From an uncultured Opitutaceae bacterium (GTDB lineage Bacteria > Verrucomicrobiota > Verrucomicrobiia > Opitutales > Opitutaceae), in contig CAIOZY010000025.1 in assembly GCA_903862935.1 (NCBI GenBank), positions 94,579 to 158,578 of the forward strand: a stretch of 64,000 nt of DNA, in the 5' to 3' direction. Under the pieces are notes generated by a model. That model had not been told where the DNA came from. It worked only from the letters and a program-made list of their open reading frames with translations, and searched no databases. Below are positions 1-12,773 of the stretch, piece by piece (the stretch's first letter is position 1; each line of letters opens with the position of its first letter). A program made the position numbers and the translations under genes.

Positions 1-1
1 C

Positions 2-2017
<2,016 letters not shown>

Positions 2018-2234
2018 GGGCCGGCCGGGGGGTCCCGGGGTAGAGTCCGCAGCAGCGCGAGCCCGCCGCGGGGGGCTTGGGACTCACTTCTCCGGGGGAT
2101 GACCCCGGAAATCGGCCGAATCAGGTCGTTGGGGGCTCGTGGGATGCGGATCTGCATGGCCCGTTTCGGGAACGGATCTTGCCGCGGCAAAATCAAAGGC
2201 CGCGCACCCAAGCTGGGCGCCAACCCAAAGCACC

Positions 2235-2738
2235 ATGAAGCTCACCCTCGCGGCCCTTTTACCGATCCTCACCGCGGCGTGCGGCGCCGCCCCCGTCAGC
2301 CTGCCGACCCCGCTTGCCACGGATTTTCTCTATGCCATCCGCCAGGTCGAATCCGGCGACCGCTATGACTGCCCTGCCGGCCCGAAGGGCGAACTGGGCG
2401 CCTACCAGTTCCGCAGCAAGGTTTGGTACCAGCACACCAGCGAGCCGTTCTCGGCCGCCCGCACCCGCTACGCCGACACGGTCGCGGGCCTGCATCTCGA
2501 CTGGATCGCCTCGAGTCTGCGCTCGGCGGGCGTCGAGCCGAGCACCTGGAACATGGCGGCCGCCTGGAACAGCGGCGTCGGCTCGGTGCGCTCCGGGCGC
2601 ATCCCCCACTCCACCCGCGATTACGCGAGCCGCGTAGAGAACCTGGTCGGCAGCGAAATCGAGCTGCGCCGCTCGCTCACGCCCCGCTTCCCAGTGCTGG
2701 CCCCCGCCGGCCCTAGTCTGCGGGTGGCTTCGCGGTGA
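2235..2738 (+). CDS. Putative lipoprotein with lytic transglycosylase/lysozyme-like fold
   Basis: MKLTLAALLPILTAACGAAP lipobox-like signal, then FLYAIRQVESGD and LGAYQFRSKVWYQHT. The in-frame ATG at 2235 is preferred over the longer ORF start. Confidence 0.6.
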   Translation: MKLTLAALLPILTAACGAAPVSLPTPLATDFLYAIRQVESGDRYDCPAGPKGELGAYQFRSKVWYQHTSEPFSAARTRYADTVAGLHLDWIASSLRSAGVEPSTWNMAAAWNSGVGSVRSGRIPHSTRDYASRVENLVGSEIELRRSLTPRFPVLAPAGPSLRVASR

Positions 2739-3810
2739 ACGGAAGCGGGACCACCTCGACCCCCTCGCCCACCTTGTCGATCCCCTCGGCCACCACGCGC
2801 TCCCCGGGCTTGAGCCCGCTGTCGATGATCCACCAGGAGCCCTCGCGCTCGCCGACCCGCACGGCGCAAATGTGGACCCGGTTGTCGGGGCCGACGGTGG
2901 CGACCTGGAAGGAGCCCTGCAGTTCGGACACCGCCCTCTGCGGGACGAGAAGGGCCCCGCTCACCAGGCGGACGGCTGCGCGGACCCGGGCGTACTGCCC
3001 GGGGCGAAGGAGGAGACCGGGGTTGGAAAACTCAGCGGCGATCCTCAGGGTTCCCGTCGCCGCGTCGATCTGGCGGTCGGCCGCGTAGAAGCGGCCCTTC
3101 AGCGGGTAGGAGGTCCCGTCGGACAGGATAAGCTCCAGGGGCAGCCCCTCCCTCATGGCCTCGCGGCTGGGGAAGCGCCGTTCGAGCGCCAGGAAGGTCT
3201 GCTCGGTGACCGAGAAGTACACCTTGATCGGGTCCACCTGCGAGACGGTGGTCAGCGGCCCCGAGGCCGGCCCGACCAGGTTTCCGATCTGGGCGAGCGC
3301 GATCCCCGCGATCCCGTCGACCGGGGAGGTGATGCGGGTGAACCCCAGGTTGAGCTCCGCCTCCTCCAGGGCCGCCTTGGCGGCGCGGCGCGCCTGCACG
3401 GCGTCGTCGTAGCCCTGCCGCGCCGCGGCCTGGGTCGCGTACAACTCGGCCTCCCGCTTCAAGTCGAGCTCGGCCTTGTCGAAATTGGCCCGGACCCGGT
3501 CGCAGGCCGCCTGGAAGGGGCGCGGGTCGATCTCGAACAAAAGCTCGCCCTTTCGGACCGCAGACCCGTCGGCGTAGGCCTGGCGCAGCACGTAGCCGGT
3601 GACCTGGGCCCGGATCTCGGCGTTGACGAAGCCGTCCGTCGTCCCGATCCACTCCTGCAGGACCCGCTGGTCGCTCTGGACGACGCTGGCGACCAGGACC
3701 TGGGGCGGCGTGGATACTGTCTCGGTCTGGCGGCGGCAGCCGGGGGCGAAGGCGGCCGCGGCGGCGGCGAGGAGAGACAGGGCCCGGGGAAAGCTTCTTA
3801 TTGGGGGCAT
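2713..3810 (-). CDS. RND efflux periplasmic adaptor (membrane fusion protein)
   Basis: Lipoprotein signal (AAAAAFAPGCRR), QVTGYVLRQAYADGSAVRKGELLFEIDPRPFQAA, TRITSPVDGIAG. Start ATG at 3810. Confidence 0.92.
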   Translation of the reverse strand: MPPIRSFPRALSLLAAAAAAFAPGCRRQTETVSTPPQVLVASVVQSDQRVLQEWIGTTDGFVNAEIRAQVTGYVLRQAYADGSAVRKGELLFEIDPRPFQAACDRVRANFDKAELDLKREAELYATQAAARQGYDDAVQARRAAKAALEEAELNLGFTRITSPVDGIAGIALAQIGNLVGPASGPLTTVSQVDPIKVYFSVTEQTFLALERRFPSREAMREGLPLELILSDGTSYPLKGRFYAADRQIDAATGTLRIAAEFSNPGLLLRPGQYARVRAAVRLVSGALLVPQRAVSELQGSFQVATVGPDNRVHICAVRVGEREGSWWIIDSGLKPGERVVAEGIDKVGEGVEVVPLPFTAKPPAD

Positions 3811-3842
3811 TGAGGTGAAAAAATGGCTCCGGACCTTGGGGC

Positions 3843-6800
3843 TCACGGCTCCTTCGTGGCCGGGTCCCCGGGGGGTGCGGCGGGCCCGCGTCCCTTCCGG
3901 GCCACCAAGCAGTAGGCGACCGGGATGATGAAGATCGCCAGGGCGCTTGCCGCAAGCATGCCGCCGATCACGGTTGTCCCCATGACGCGGCGGGCGCCCG
4001 CCCCGGAGCCGCTCGCCAGCCACAGCGGGATGCAGCCAAAGATGAACGCGAGCGAGGTCATGAGGATCGGCCTCAGGCGGATACGGGCCCCCTCCAGGGC
4101 GGCCTCCGCGGCCGGGACCCCGGCGGCGTGCCGCCGCCGGGCGAACTCGACGATCAGGATCGCGTCCTTGGCGGCGAGCCCGATCAGCATCACCAGGCCG
4201 ATCTGGGCGTAGACGTTGTTGTGCATCCCGCGCGCGGCCAGCGCCGCCAGGGCCCCGAAGGCGGCCACGGGAACGGCCAGGAGCACGCTCACGGGAAGCG
4301 ACCAGCTGTCGTACAGCGCGGCCAGCACCAGGAAGGCGAACAAGAGCGACAGCCCGAAAACGGCGGCCGCGGGGATCCCTTCCTCGGCCTTTTGCTCCTC
4401 GAAGGACATGCCGGTGTAGTCGTAGCCCATCTCGCGGGGCATCGTCGCGGCAAAGACCTCCTCGAGGGCCCGCCGCGCCTGCGCCGGGCTGTAGTCCGGC
4501 GCCGCCGCGGTCGTGATCTGGGCGCAGCGGAACAGGTTGTGGCGCGCCACGAAGTCGGGCTCCAGGCGTGTCTCCACCGAAGTCAGCGCCGTCAGGGGCA
4601 CCATGGCCCCGGAGGAGCTCCGCACGTGGTACATCCCCAGGTCCTCCACCCGGCTGCGGTAACCCTGCTCGGCCTGGATGTAGACCTGCCACTGCCTGCC
4701 GAAGCGGTTGAAGTAGTTGACGAAGAGCCCGCCCAGGTAGCACTGCAGGGTCCGGTACACGTCGGCGATAGGGACCCCCTGCTTGAGGGCCTTGTCGCGG
4801 TCGACGTGGATGAACACCTGCGGCACCGCCGACTGGAAGCTTGTCCCCACCCCGGCCAGCTCCGGGCGCTTCCGCGCTGCGGCGAGGAACCGGTCGAGGT
4901 TCTGCTCCAGAAAGGCGACATCCCGGCCGGCCCGGTCCTCCAGCACCATCGAAATTCCCCCGTAGGAACTCACCCCGGGCAGGGCGGGCGTCGGGTAGGC
5001 CGCCGCATCGCCGTCGGGGATCTTCTTCAGCTCACGGTTCATGCTCTCGAGGATCGCCTCGTAGCGCTCCTGCGGCCGCGTGCGCTCGGACCACGGCTTG
5101 AGAACCGCGCAGAAGTAGGCGCTGTAGGTGTTGGCCATCGTGCTGAGCAGGTTCACGCCGACGACGGTGGTGAACCGGTCCACGCCGGGGGTGTTGCGCA
5201 TGACGGCTTCGACCTTGGTCGCCGCCTGCGCGGTGCGCTGCAGCGAGGCCCCGGCCGGCAGCTGGAGCGACAGGTAGAAGTACCCCTGGTCCTCCTCGGG
5301 CAGGAAGGCTCGGGGCAGGCGCCTCCAGAAGTACCCGGCGGCCGCCGCGAAAGCGACGAGCAGCGCAAGGCCCAGGACGCTGCGCCGGATCAGCCGGCGG
5401 GACAGGCCCACGTACCCCCGCGTCACGCGGGCAAAGGCCCGGTTGAACGCCCCGTAGAAGCGTCGCAGGGGGCCCGCCGGCTCGGCTCTCGGCTTGAGCA
5501 GCAGGGCGCACAGCGCCGGGCTCAGGGTCAGGGCGTTGAAGGCGGAGATCGCCACCGAGATCGCCGTCGTCAGCGCGAACTGCTGGTAGAGCCGGCCCGT
5601 GATCCCCGGCATGAACGCGGTCGGGACGAAAACGGCCATCAGGATGATCGCGATGGCGACCACCGGGCCCGAGACCTCCCCCATCGCCTTGAGGGTCGCC
5701 TCGCGGGGCGGCAGCCCCTCGGCGATGTGGCGCTCGACGGCCTCGACGACGACGATCGAATCATCGACGACCAAGCCGATCGCCAGGACCAGCCCGAACA
5801 GCGACAGCGTGTTCACCGAGAACCCGAACAGGGGGAATACGATGAAGGTGCCGATCAGGGACACCGGCACGGCGAGCAGCGGGATCAGGGTCGCCCGCCA
5901 GCCCTGCAGAAACACGAAGACGACGAGCACGACCAGCAGCAGGGCCTGCCACAGCGTGGCCGCGATCTCGCGCATTCCCGCCGACACCGCCTGGGTCGTG
6001 TCGAGCCCGATCTTGTAGTCGAGGTCGTCGGGAAAGTGCTTTTTGAGCTCCTCCAGGGTGCGCCTCACCCCGGCGGCGGCCTCAAGGGCGTTGGAGCCCG
6101 GCAGCTGGTAGACGGTCATCAGGGCGGCGGGCTCCCCGTTGAGCCGCCCGAGCACGCTGTAGGTCTGGGAGCCCAGTTCCACCCGCGCGACGTCGCGCAG
6201 GCGCACGATCGACCCGTTCGGTTCCTCCCGGATGACGATCGAGCCGAACTCCTCCGGCGAGGTGAGCCGGCCCTGCACCCGGACCGGGTACGTGAATTCC
6301 TGGCCGGGCGGGGCCGGCTCAGCCCCGATCTGGCCGGCGGGGTTGACCGTGTTCTGCGCCTGGATCGCCGACACCACGTCGGAGACGGTGATCCCGAGCC
6401 GAGCCAACTGGTCGGGCTTCACCCAGAAGCGCATCGCGTACTGCCCGGCCCCGTAGACCCAGACGTTGGCAACCCCCGGCACCCGGGTGAGCCAGTCGTT
6501 CACGTTGATGTAGGAGTAGTTGGCGAGGAAGGTGCTGTCGTGGGTGCCCCGGGGCGAGTACAGCGCCACCACCATGAGCGGCGCTGCCAGGGACTTTTGG
6601 ACGAGGACGCCGAAGTTGGCGACGTCGGCGGGCAGCTGGGCGCTCGCCTGGGCGACGCGCATCTGCGCGAGCATCAGGTCGTAGTTCGGATCGGAGGCGA
6701 TGTCGAAGTCGGCGTAGAGCCTGAGCGAGCCGTCGCTGCCGCTCAGGGAGTCCATGTAGTTGAGCCCGTCGGTGCCGCTCAGCTGCTGCTCGATCGGGAT

Positions 6801-6986
6801 CGAGACCGACTGCTCCACGGTCTGGGCGTCGGCGCCCACGAAGTTGGTGCTGGCCCGGACCCCCGGGGGCAGGATCTTCGGAAACTGGGCGATCGGCAGC
6901 CCCACGAAGGAGACGATCCCCAAGATCACCGTCACGATCGAGATGACGATCGCAACTATGGGCCGCTGGATGAAGAACCGGTACAC
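3843..6986 (-). CDS. RND multidrug efflux permease (HAE1/AcrB-like)
   Basis: 1047 aa: MYRFFIQRPIVAIVISIVTVILG, GLVVDDSIVVVEAVERH, ALYDSWSLPVSVLLAVPVA, GLAAKDAILIVEFA. Confidence 0.96.
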   Translation of the reverse strand: MYRFFIQRPIVAIVISIVTVILGIVSFVGLPIAQFPKILPPGVRASTNFVGADAQTVEQSVSIPIEQQLSGTDGLNYMDSLSGSDGSLRLYADFDIASDPNYDLMLAQMRVAQASAQLPADVANFGVLVQKSLAAPLMVVALYSPRGTHDSTFLANYSYINVNDWLTRVPGVANVWVYGAGQYAMRFWVKPDQLARLGITVSDVVSAIQAQNTVNPAGQIGAEPAPPGQEFTYPVRVQGRLTSPEEFGSIVIREEPNGSIVRLRDVARVELGSQTYSVLGRLNGEPAALMTVYQLPGSNALEAAAGVRRTLEELKKHFPDDLDYKIGLDTTQAVSAGMREIAATLWQALLLVVLVVFVFLQGWRATLIPLLAVPVSLIGTFIVFPLFGFSVNTLSLFGLVLAIGLVVDDSIVVVEAVERHIAEGLPPREATLKAMGEVSGPVVAIAIILMAVFVPTAFMPGITGRLYQQFALTTAISVAISAFNALTLSPALCALLLKPRAEPAGPLRRFYGAFNRAFARVTRGYVGLSRRLIRRSVLGLALLVAFAAAAGYFWRRLPRAFLPEEDQGYFYLSLQLPAGASLQRTAQAATKVEAVMRNTPGVDRFTTVVGVNLLSTMANTYSAYFCAVLKPWSERTRPQERYEAILESMNRELKKIPDGDAAAYPTPALPGVSSYGGISMVLEDRAGRDVAFLEQNLDRFLAAARKRPELAGVGTSFQSAVPQVFIHVDRDKALKQGVPIADVYRTLQCYLGGLFVNYFNRFGRQWQVYIQAEQGYRSRVEDLGMYHVRSSSGAMVPLTALTSVETRLEPDFVARHNLFRCAQITTAAAPDYSPAQARRALEEVFAATMPREMGYDYTGMSFEEQKAEEGIPAAAVFGLSLLFAFLVLAALYDSWSLPVSVLLAVPVAAFGALAALAARGMHNNVYAQIGLVMLIGLAAKDAILIVEFARRRHAAGVPAAEAALEGARIRLRPILMTSLAFIFGCIPLWLASGSGAGARRVMGTTVIGGMLAASALAIFIIPVAYCLVARKGRGPAAPPGDPATKEP

Positions 6987-7050
6987 GGCAAGATCCTCGC
7001 TTTCACGCTCTTAGCGGGGGACCCACCCCTTGGGAAGACAAAAGGTCCGG

Positions 7051-7659
7051 TCAGCCCGGGCGCCCGAGTGAAAACCGCTCGGTCGTGCGCGCGTAGTCGG
7101 AGCCGCCCAGGCGGCCGATCAGGTCGAGTTTTCCGGCCTCGGGCCTGCCGTCGGGGCCGAGGACCGACTCGCTCGCGTGCAGGGCCAGGATCCGGCCGAA
7201 GACGACGCTGGCGGCCATGGCCCCCTCGCCCACGGGGAAGATCGCGTGGAGCGCGCACTCGAAGGAGACCGGCGCGGCCGCGACCCGCGGCGGGCGGACC
7301 TGGGAACTCGGGGCCTGCGCGATCCCGAACTTCTCGAACTCGCTCTCCCCGTGCGGCAGGGACGCCGCCGTGTCGTTCATCGGGGCGGCTAGGGCGTAGG
7401 GCACCAGGTTGACGACGAATTCCTTGGTCTCCTCGATGTTGCGCAGCGTGTCCTTCTTGCGGCCGTCCCGGTTGTTGACCGGGACGAACATCAGGACCGG
7501 CGGGTTCGCCGTCACCCCCTGGAAGAAGCTGAACGGGGCGAGGTTGGTCCGGCCCTCGGCCGAGACGGTCGACACCCAGGCGATCGGCCGGGGCAGGATC
7601 GTGCCGGACATCCAGGCGTAGGCGTCGCGCGGGGGAAGGCTTGTGAAATCGACCAGCAT
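7051..7659 (-). CDS. Flavin reductase-like (FMN-binding) family protein
   Basis: MLVDFTSLPPRDAYAWMSGTILPRPIAWVSTVSAEGRTNLAPFSFFQGVTANPPVLMF is characteristic of the DIM6/NTAB flavin reductase family. Confidence 0.88.
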   Translation of the reverse strand: MLVDFTSLPPRDAYAWMSGTILPRPIAWVSTVSAEGRTNLAPFSFFQGVTANPPVLMFVPVNNRDGRKKDTLRNIEETKEFVVNLVPYALAAPMNDTAASLPHGESEFEKFGIAQAPSSQVRPPRVAAAPVSFECALHAIFPVGEGAMAASVVFGRILALHASESVLGPDGRPEAGKLDLIGRLGGSDYARTTERFSLGRPG

Positions 7660-7716
7660 GGCGGGGGAATTCCCCTCAAAATCCACCCCGAAGGCAAGCA
7701 CCGCGCATCGGACGCC

Positions 7717-9306
7717 TCACTCGACCATGATCTCGGTGTCGAACTTCTCCTCGGCCTTTTCCTCGGCCGTCTCGTGGTGGGGCTCGGCCTTGAGCATCAG
7801 GCAGAGCGGAATCCCGGCCAGCAGCACAAACCCCCCGAAAACGAAGCCGTTCTCAAAGCCTAAGACCTGGGCCCGGCGGAAGATCCCCATCGTCGAGGCG
7901 AAGGCCGTCTTGACCGGGAGGGAGTCGGTGATCCCCGGGGCATGCCTGACGATGAGCCCGGAGGCGGCGTCCAGCCCGAAGCGCGTGTAGGACTGCGACT
8001 GGCCGGGGAACACCTCCCCCAGGTGGACGGCGTGGACATGGATCGAGTTCGTGACGAAGCTGTTCAAAACGGCGATTCCGAGAGAGCCGCCGACATTCTG
8101 GGAGACGTTGACGAAGCTGCTCGCCATCGGCAGCTCATGGCGGGGGACAGCGTTCAAGGCCGCGGTGATGAGCGGGGCCATCATGAGGGCCAGGCCGATT
8201 CCGCGGAAGATCTGGGGAAAGACGAGCATCTGCCACGAGGAGAGCGGGTCGATGGCTCCGAAGGCCAGCAGCGAGGTCCCCACAAGCACGGAGCCGATCA
8301 GGGTCAGGATCGAGGCACTGTAGCGGTCGGCAAGCCGGCCGGCGAAGGGCATGGTCGCCCCGACGGCGATCGCGCCCGGGATCATCCACAGGCCCGACTG
8401 GACCGGCGTGTAGCCCATCAGGTTCTGCAGGAAGATGGGGAATAGGAATACGCTGCCGAAGAGCCCGACCGCGCGGAATACGGCGAGCAGGATCGACAGC
8501 GCGTAGTTTCGGATCAGGAAGAGCTTGAGGTCCAGGAGCGGGTGCTTGGCGTCCAGCTCCCGGGCGATGAAAAGGATGAAGCTGGCGGCCGCGAAGGCCT
8601 CGCAGACATGGATGTAGGTCGACTCCCAGCCCTTCTCCTGCCCGTTCGACAGCGCGGTCAGCCCCGCGATCAGGGCGATCGAGAGGAAGGCGTAGCCCGC
8701 CAGGTCGAAGGGCCCCCGGCCCCCGCGCGCCCGGATCGGCTTCATGATGATCATCCCCGCCATGAGGGTCGCGACCCCGATCGGAAGGTTCACCGAGAAG
8801 ATGGTCCGCCAGCTGTACGCGTCGGTCAGGTACCCGCCCAGGGTCGGCCCGATCGCCGGCCCGAGCATGATGCCCGTGCCCCATATCCCCAGGGCCCGGC
8901 CGCGCTCGTGCGGCTCGAACAGCTCCGCCACGATCGCCATGCCGATCGGCTGGATCGCGCCGCCTCCGATGGCTTGGAGGATGCGCGCGGCGATCAGCGA
9001 CTCGTAGCTCCAGGCCATCGCGCACAGGGCGCTCGACGCGGTGAAGATCAGCAGGCACCCCAGGTAGAGCGTCTTGTAGCTGATCTTGCTGGTGAGCCAC
9101 CCCATGAGCGGCATGACGACCGCCGAGGCGAGCAGGTACCCGGTCGCGACCCACTCGATCTTCTCCCGGTCGACCCCGAAGGTGCTCATCATGTGGGGGA
9201 GCGCCACGTTGACGATGCTGCTGTCCAGAATCGCCATGAAGGTCCCCATCATGATGATGTAAAGGACCGCCCAGCGGTTCGCCCGAAGTGATGCGTTGTC
9301 GCTCAC
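7717..9306 (-). CDS. DHA2-family MFS drug transporter (EmrB-like)
   Basis: 14-TM MFS: MGTFMAILDSSIVNVALPHMMSTFGVDREKIEWVATGYLLASAVVMPLMGWL. GTG start. Confidence 0.93.
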   Translation of the reverse strand: MSDNASLRANRWAVLYIIMMGTFMAILDSSIVNVALPHMMSTFGVDREKIEWVATGYLLASAVVMPLMGWLTSKISYKTLYLGCLLIFTASSALCAMAWSYESLIAARILQAIGGGAIQPIGMAIVAELFEPHERGRALGIWGTGIMLGPAIGPTLGGYLTDAYSWRTIFSVNLPIGVATLMAGMIIMKPIRARGGRGPFDLAGYAFLSIALIAGLTALSNGQEKGWESTYIHVCEAFAAASFILFIARELDAKHPLLDLKLFLIRNYALSILLAVFRAVGLFGSVFLFPIFLQNLMGYTPVQSGLWMIPGAIAVGATMPFAGRLADRYSASILTLIGSVLVGTSLLAFGAIDPLSSWQMLVFPQIFRGIGLALMMAPLITAALNAVPRHELPMASSFVNVSQNVGGSLGIAVLNSFVTNSIHVHAVHLGEVFPGQSQSYTRFGLDAASGLIVRHAPGITDSLPVKTAFASTMGIFRRAQVLGFENGFVFGGFVLLAGIPLCLMLKAEPHHETAEEKAEEKFDTEIMVE

Positions 9307-9324
9307 CGGGAGGTGTGCCTGGGG

Positions 9325-10464
9325 TCAGGGTGCGGGCCGCGCCGCGGTCCCGGTCCGGATCTTCACCTCGACCGAGAGCCCCGGGCCGAGGAACAGCCCC
9401 TCGGGCGCCTTCAGGGCGATCCTCAGCGGCACCCGCTGGGTGACCTTGATGAAGGTGCCGGAGACCCCCTCGGAGGGGATCAGGCTAAACTGGGAGTTGG
9501 TGGCGCGAAGGACATCGGTCACCCGGCCCTGGAGGCGCAGGTCGGGGTACGCGTCGACGGAGATCTCGGCCGAGTCGCCGATCGCGACCTCCCCGAGGTA
9601 CTTCTCCTCGATGTTGGCGTCCACCCTGAGGGTCGCCGGGTCGAAGACGCTCACGATGGGCTGGCCGGGCATCGGCATCGCGCCGGGGTCGAGCCAGCGG
9701 CGAACGACCCATCCGTCAAAGGGGGCGACAACCCGGCACTTGTCGAGGTTTCGGCGGCTCACCTCCAGTGCCGCCTCCGCCGCGGCCACCGCCCCGGCCG
9801 CAGCCTCGGCCTCAGCCTTTGCCGCAGCAATGTCCTCCGCCCGGGCGCCCTGCTCCAGGAGCGCCAGGTTCTGCGCCGCGCTCTCGCGGCTCTGCCGGGC
9901 CGCCTCGTAGGCAGACCGCGCGCTGTCGAGGGCGTCCTGGGTCGCGGCCCCGCCCTGGGTGAGGGCCTCGGTCCGCCCCAGGTCCACCTTGGCAAGGTCT
10001 TCCTGGGCCTGGAGGCGCTTCAGGGTCGCCGCGGCCGACTTGATCTCTTCGGGGCGGCTGCCGTTGAGGGCCTTCTCGTACCGGGCCTTTGCGGAGGCCA
10101 GGCCGCCACGGGCCGAGACAAGGGAGGCCTCGGCCCGGGTCACCTCGGCCCGCGCCGAGGTGGGGTCGAGCCGGAAGATCTCCTGCCCGAGGCGGACCGA
10201 CTCGCCCTCCCGCACAAGAACGGCCACAAGCCGGCCGTTGACCTCGGGGGCCACGTCCACGAGATGGCCGCCAAAGCGCGCGTCATCGGTAAACACGTTG
10301 CCGCGCAGGATGAAGAACCAGTACCCGAGGACCCCGACCGCAATCGCCGCCAGGATCCCCAGCCCGATCATCAGGTGCCGGCGGCTCGCTTTCGGCTCGG
10401 GCGTTTCATTGGTGCTGGGCGATGGATCGGAGATTTTCTCTGAAGATTTTCCCGGAGGGTTCAT
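9325..10464 (-). CDS. HlyD/EmrA-type secretion adaptor
   Basis: Single N-terminal TM, RGNVFTDDARFGGHLVDVAPEVNGRLVAVLVREGESVRLGQEIFRLD, coiled-coil, VVAPFDGWVVRRWLDPG. Adjacent to the EmrB-like gene. Confidence 0.92.
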   Translation of the reverse strand: MNPPGKSSEKISDPSPSTNETPEPKASRRHLMIGLGILAAIAVGVLGYWFFILRGNVFTDDARFGGHLVDVAPEVNGRLVAVLVREGESVRLGQEIFRLDPTSARAEVTRAEASLVSARGGLASAKARYEKALNGSRPEEIKSAAATLKRLQAQEDLAKVDLGRTEALTQGGAATQDALDSARSAYEAARQSRESAAQNLALLEQGARAEDIAAAKAEAEAAAGAVAAAEAALEVSRRNLDKCRVVAPFDGWVVRRWLDPGAMPMPGQPIVSVFDPATLRVDANIEEKYLGEVAIGDSAEISVDAYPDLRLQGRVTDVLRATNSQFSLIPSEGVSGTFIKVTQRVPLRIALKAPEGLFLGPGLSVEVKIRTGTAARPAP

Positions 10465-10562
10465 GGAGAGGGGGGCGGAGGTCGAACGGGAGGCGGTTTA
10501 AAGGTCGGAAAGGCTCCGATGTTGTGGACAACGGGCCCAAACTAGCAAGAAAGGACGCGTTT

Positions 10563-10877
10563 ATGGACAATCCAACGCCGCACAACGTTCAAATCGTCGG
10601 GGGCGAGGTCGCCATCGCCTGGAGCGACGGGATCGAGACCTATTTTCAGGGCGAGGTGCTGCGTGCAGCCTCCCCCAGCGCCGAGACCCAGGGCGAGCGC
10701 GACGTCTTCGGCACTCAGTACGGCGGGGCCGGGCCCAAGAAGTTCCCCGGGGTCCACGTCGTCGGCTGGGAGCGGGTGGGCAACTACGCGCTGCGCTTCG
10801 ACTTCAGCGACGGCCACAGCACCGGACTTTACAGCTACGAGTATCTGAGGAAACTGGCAGCCGCCCAGAGGCCCTGA
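10563..10877 (+). CDS. DUF971 (gamma-butyrobetaine hydroxylase-like N-terminal) protein
   Basis: VAIAWSDGIETYFQGEVLRAASPSAETQGE...GVHVVGWERVGNYALRFDFSDGHSTGLYSYEYLR. Confidence 0.85.
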   Translation: MDNPTPHNVQIVGGEVAIAWSDGIETYFQGEVLRAASPSAETQGERDVFGTQYGGAGPKKFPGVHVVGWERVGNYALRFDFSDGHSTGLYSYEYLRKLAAAQRP

Positions 10878-10880
10878 CCC

Positions 10881-11390
10881 ATGAGCACTCCAACATTCCC
10901 CGCCCGCACCGCCACGGCCGAGGTCGAACTCGGCAAACTTCTCCAGCCGAAGTTCGGGCCGGACGGCCTGATCCCCTGCATCACGACCGACCGCTCCAGC
11001 GGCGAGGTGCTGATGTTCGCTTTCATGAACGCGGAGGCTCTGACCCACACGATCCGCACGGGAAAGGCCACCTACTGGAGCCGCTCGCGGGGCAAACTCT
11101 GGATCAAGGGCGAGGAGTCGGGCAATGTGCAGCTCGTGCGCGAGCTGCGCGTGGACTGCGACCAGGACGTGGTGCTGCTGAAGGTCGACAACGTCGGCGG
11201 GGCCGCCTGCCACAACGGGTACCCGTCGTGTTTTTACCGGAAGCTGGCGGCGGGCGCCGACCCAGCGAACCCCTCGAGCCTTGCGCTTGAGTTCGCCTCG
11301 GAGCGGGTCTTCGACCCGGCCCAGGTGTACGGCCACAAGGCCGCCTCCACCAAGGTCAGCCCTCCAGCGCAGGATCGTCCACGATCGTGA
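10881..11390 (+). CDS. hisI: Phosphoribosyl-AMP cyclohydrolase
   Basis: [79 protein letters not shown]. Confidence 0.95.
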   Translation: MSTPTFPARTATAEVELGKLLQPKFGPDGLIPCITTDRSSGEVLMFAFMNAEALTHTIRTGKATYWSRSRGKLWIKGEESGNVQLVRELRVDCDQDVVLLKVDNVGGAACHNGYPSCFYRKLAAGADPANPSSLALEFASERVFDPAQVYGHKAASTKVSPPAQDRPRS

Positions 11391-12696
11391 ACATCAGGTC
11401 CGCCGACGAGACGACCTGATCGGCGACCCGGCACTCGGCCGAGGCGGTGGCGAGTTTGTTGCCGCGCGACCTGGTGAGCTTCGCCGAGATCACGAGCTGG
11501 TCGCCCGGCTGCACGGGCTTGCGGAACTTCACCTTGTCGGCGCTCATCAGGAAGGCGGTCTTGGCGGCATTGCCGGAGATGCGCAGCATCAGGATTCCGG
11601 CCGCCTGGGCCATCGCCTCGAGCTGGAGGACCCCGGGCATGACGGGGTTTCCGGGGAAGTGCCCGTTGAAGAACGGCTCGTTGATCGTGACGTTCTTGAT
11701 GGCGATGATCTCGTTGTCGCCCTTGAACTCAAGGACCCGGTCGACCATGACGAACGGGTAGCGGTGCGGCAGGGTCTCGAGGACCCGCCGGATGTCGAGC
11801 GAGGTCTCGCTGGCGAGGATGACCGGCTTGGGCGCGGCATGGGCCTTCTTGCCCCCTCCCTTCTTCTGCTCCTCCATCCGCGCGAACAGGGCCTTCGTCA
11901 ATTCCGCGTTGATCGCATGGCCGGGACGGGTCGCCACAATGTGGGCCTTGAGCGGCATCCCGAGCAGCGTCACGTCCCCGATGATGTCTAGGATCTTGTG
12001 GCGGACGAACTCGTCCTTGAAGCGCAGCGGCTCCTTGGAGATCACGCTGTCGCCCTTGATGACGACCGCGCAGTCCAGCGAGCCCCCGCGGATCTTGCCC
12101 AGCTTGATCAGTTCCTCGATGTCCTCGTAGATCGTGAAGGTGCGAGCCGCGGCGATCTGCGAGCCGTAGATCTCCGGATCGATCGCGAGCGACAGGTGCT
12201 GGGTGTGGATCCCGCGGTCGTCGGCCGAGGTGCAGGAGATCTTCAGGATGTCGCACGGCAGGGCGATGATCGAGGAGTTGCCCCGGGTCACCGAGATCGG
12301 GGTGTCCAGGACAAAGTACTCCCGCTCCTTGTCCTGCTCCACGGGCTCGCCCTCCACGATCAGGTTCACGAAGGGCCGGGCCGATCCGTCCATGATGGGG
12401 GGCTCGGAGGCGTCCATCTCGATCACCACGTTGTCGATGCCGCACCCGCTCAGGGCGCTTAGGACGTGCTCGACGGTGTGGATCTTCGCGTGGCCCGACT
12501 GGATCGTCGTCGCCCGGACCAAGTCGGTCACCTGGTCCACCCGGGGCTTGATCTCCGGGGCCCCGTGAAGGTCGATCCGCTTAAAGACGATCCCGTGGCC
12601 GGCCGGGGCCGGCTTCATCGTGAGGGTCACCGGGTCTCCCGTGTGGAGCGAGTTGCCCTTGATCGACACTTCGCGCGCGAGGGTGCGTTGTTTCAT
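11356..12696 (-). CDS. lpxC-fabZ: Bifunctional UDP-3-O-acyl-N-acetylglucosamine deacetylase / 3-hydroxyacyl-ACP dehydratase
   Basis: LpxC region ([44 protein letters not shown]) followed by FabZ region ([42 protein letters not shown]). Start [10 protein letters not shown] at 12696. Confidence 0.96.
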   Translation of the reverse strand: MKQRTLAREVSIKGNSLHTGDPVTLTMKPAPAGHGIVFKRIDLHGAPEIKPRVDQVTDLVRATTIQSGHAKIHTVEHVLSALSGCGIDNVVIEMDASEPPIMDGSARPFVNLIVEGEPVEQDKEREYFVLDTPISVTRGNSSIIALPCDILKISCTSADDRGIHTQHLSLAIDPEIYGSQIAAARTFTIYEDIEELIKLGKIRGGSLDCAVVIKGDSVISKEPLRFKDEFVRHKILDIIGDVTLLGMPLKAHIVATRPGHAINAELTKALFARMEEQKKGGGKKAHAAPKPVILASETSLDIRRVLETLPHRYPFVMVDRVLEFKGDNEIIAIKNVTINEPFFNGHFPGNPVMPGVLQLEAMAQAAGILMLRISGNAAKTAFLMSADKVKFRKPVQPGDQLVISAKLTRSRGNKLATASAECRVADQVVSSADLMFTIVDDPALEG

Positions 12697-12773
12697 GTGG
12701 AAGCACCCCGAGTGTCGCCCAACGGGGCGCTCCACGGCAAGGCCAGAGATTGCCGCCGGCCCTCGGGGCCGCC

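Noticed and set aside
2713-4743. 676-aa minus ORF covering the RND adaptor plus extra N-terminus
   Set aside because: The first ~310 residues are out-of-frame translation of the RND permease 3' end. The real adaptor starts at 3810 with a lipoprotein signal.
4128-7412. 1094-aa ORF on + strand opposite the RND permease
   Set aside because: Shadow ORF caused by high GC at codon third positions. It has a low-complexity Arg/Gly/His/Asp composition and lies entirely antisense to a convincing RND transporter.
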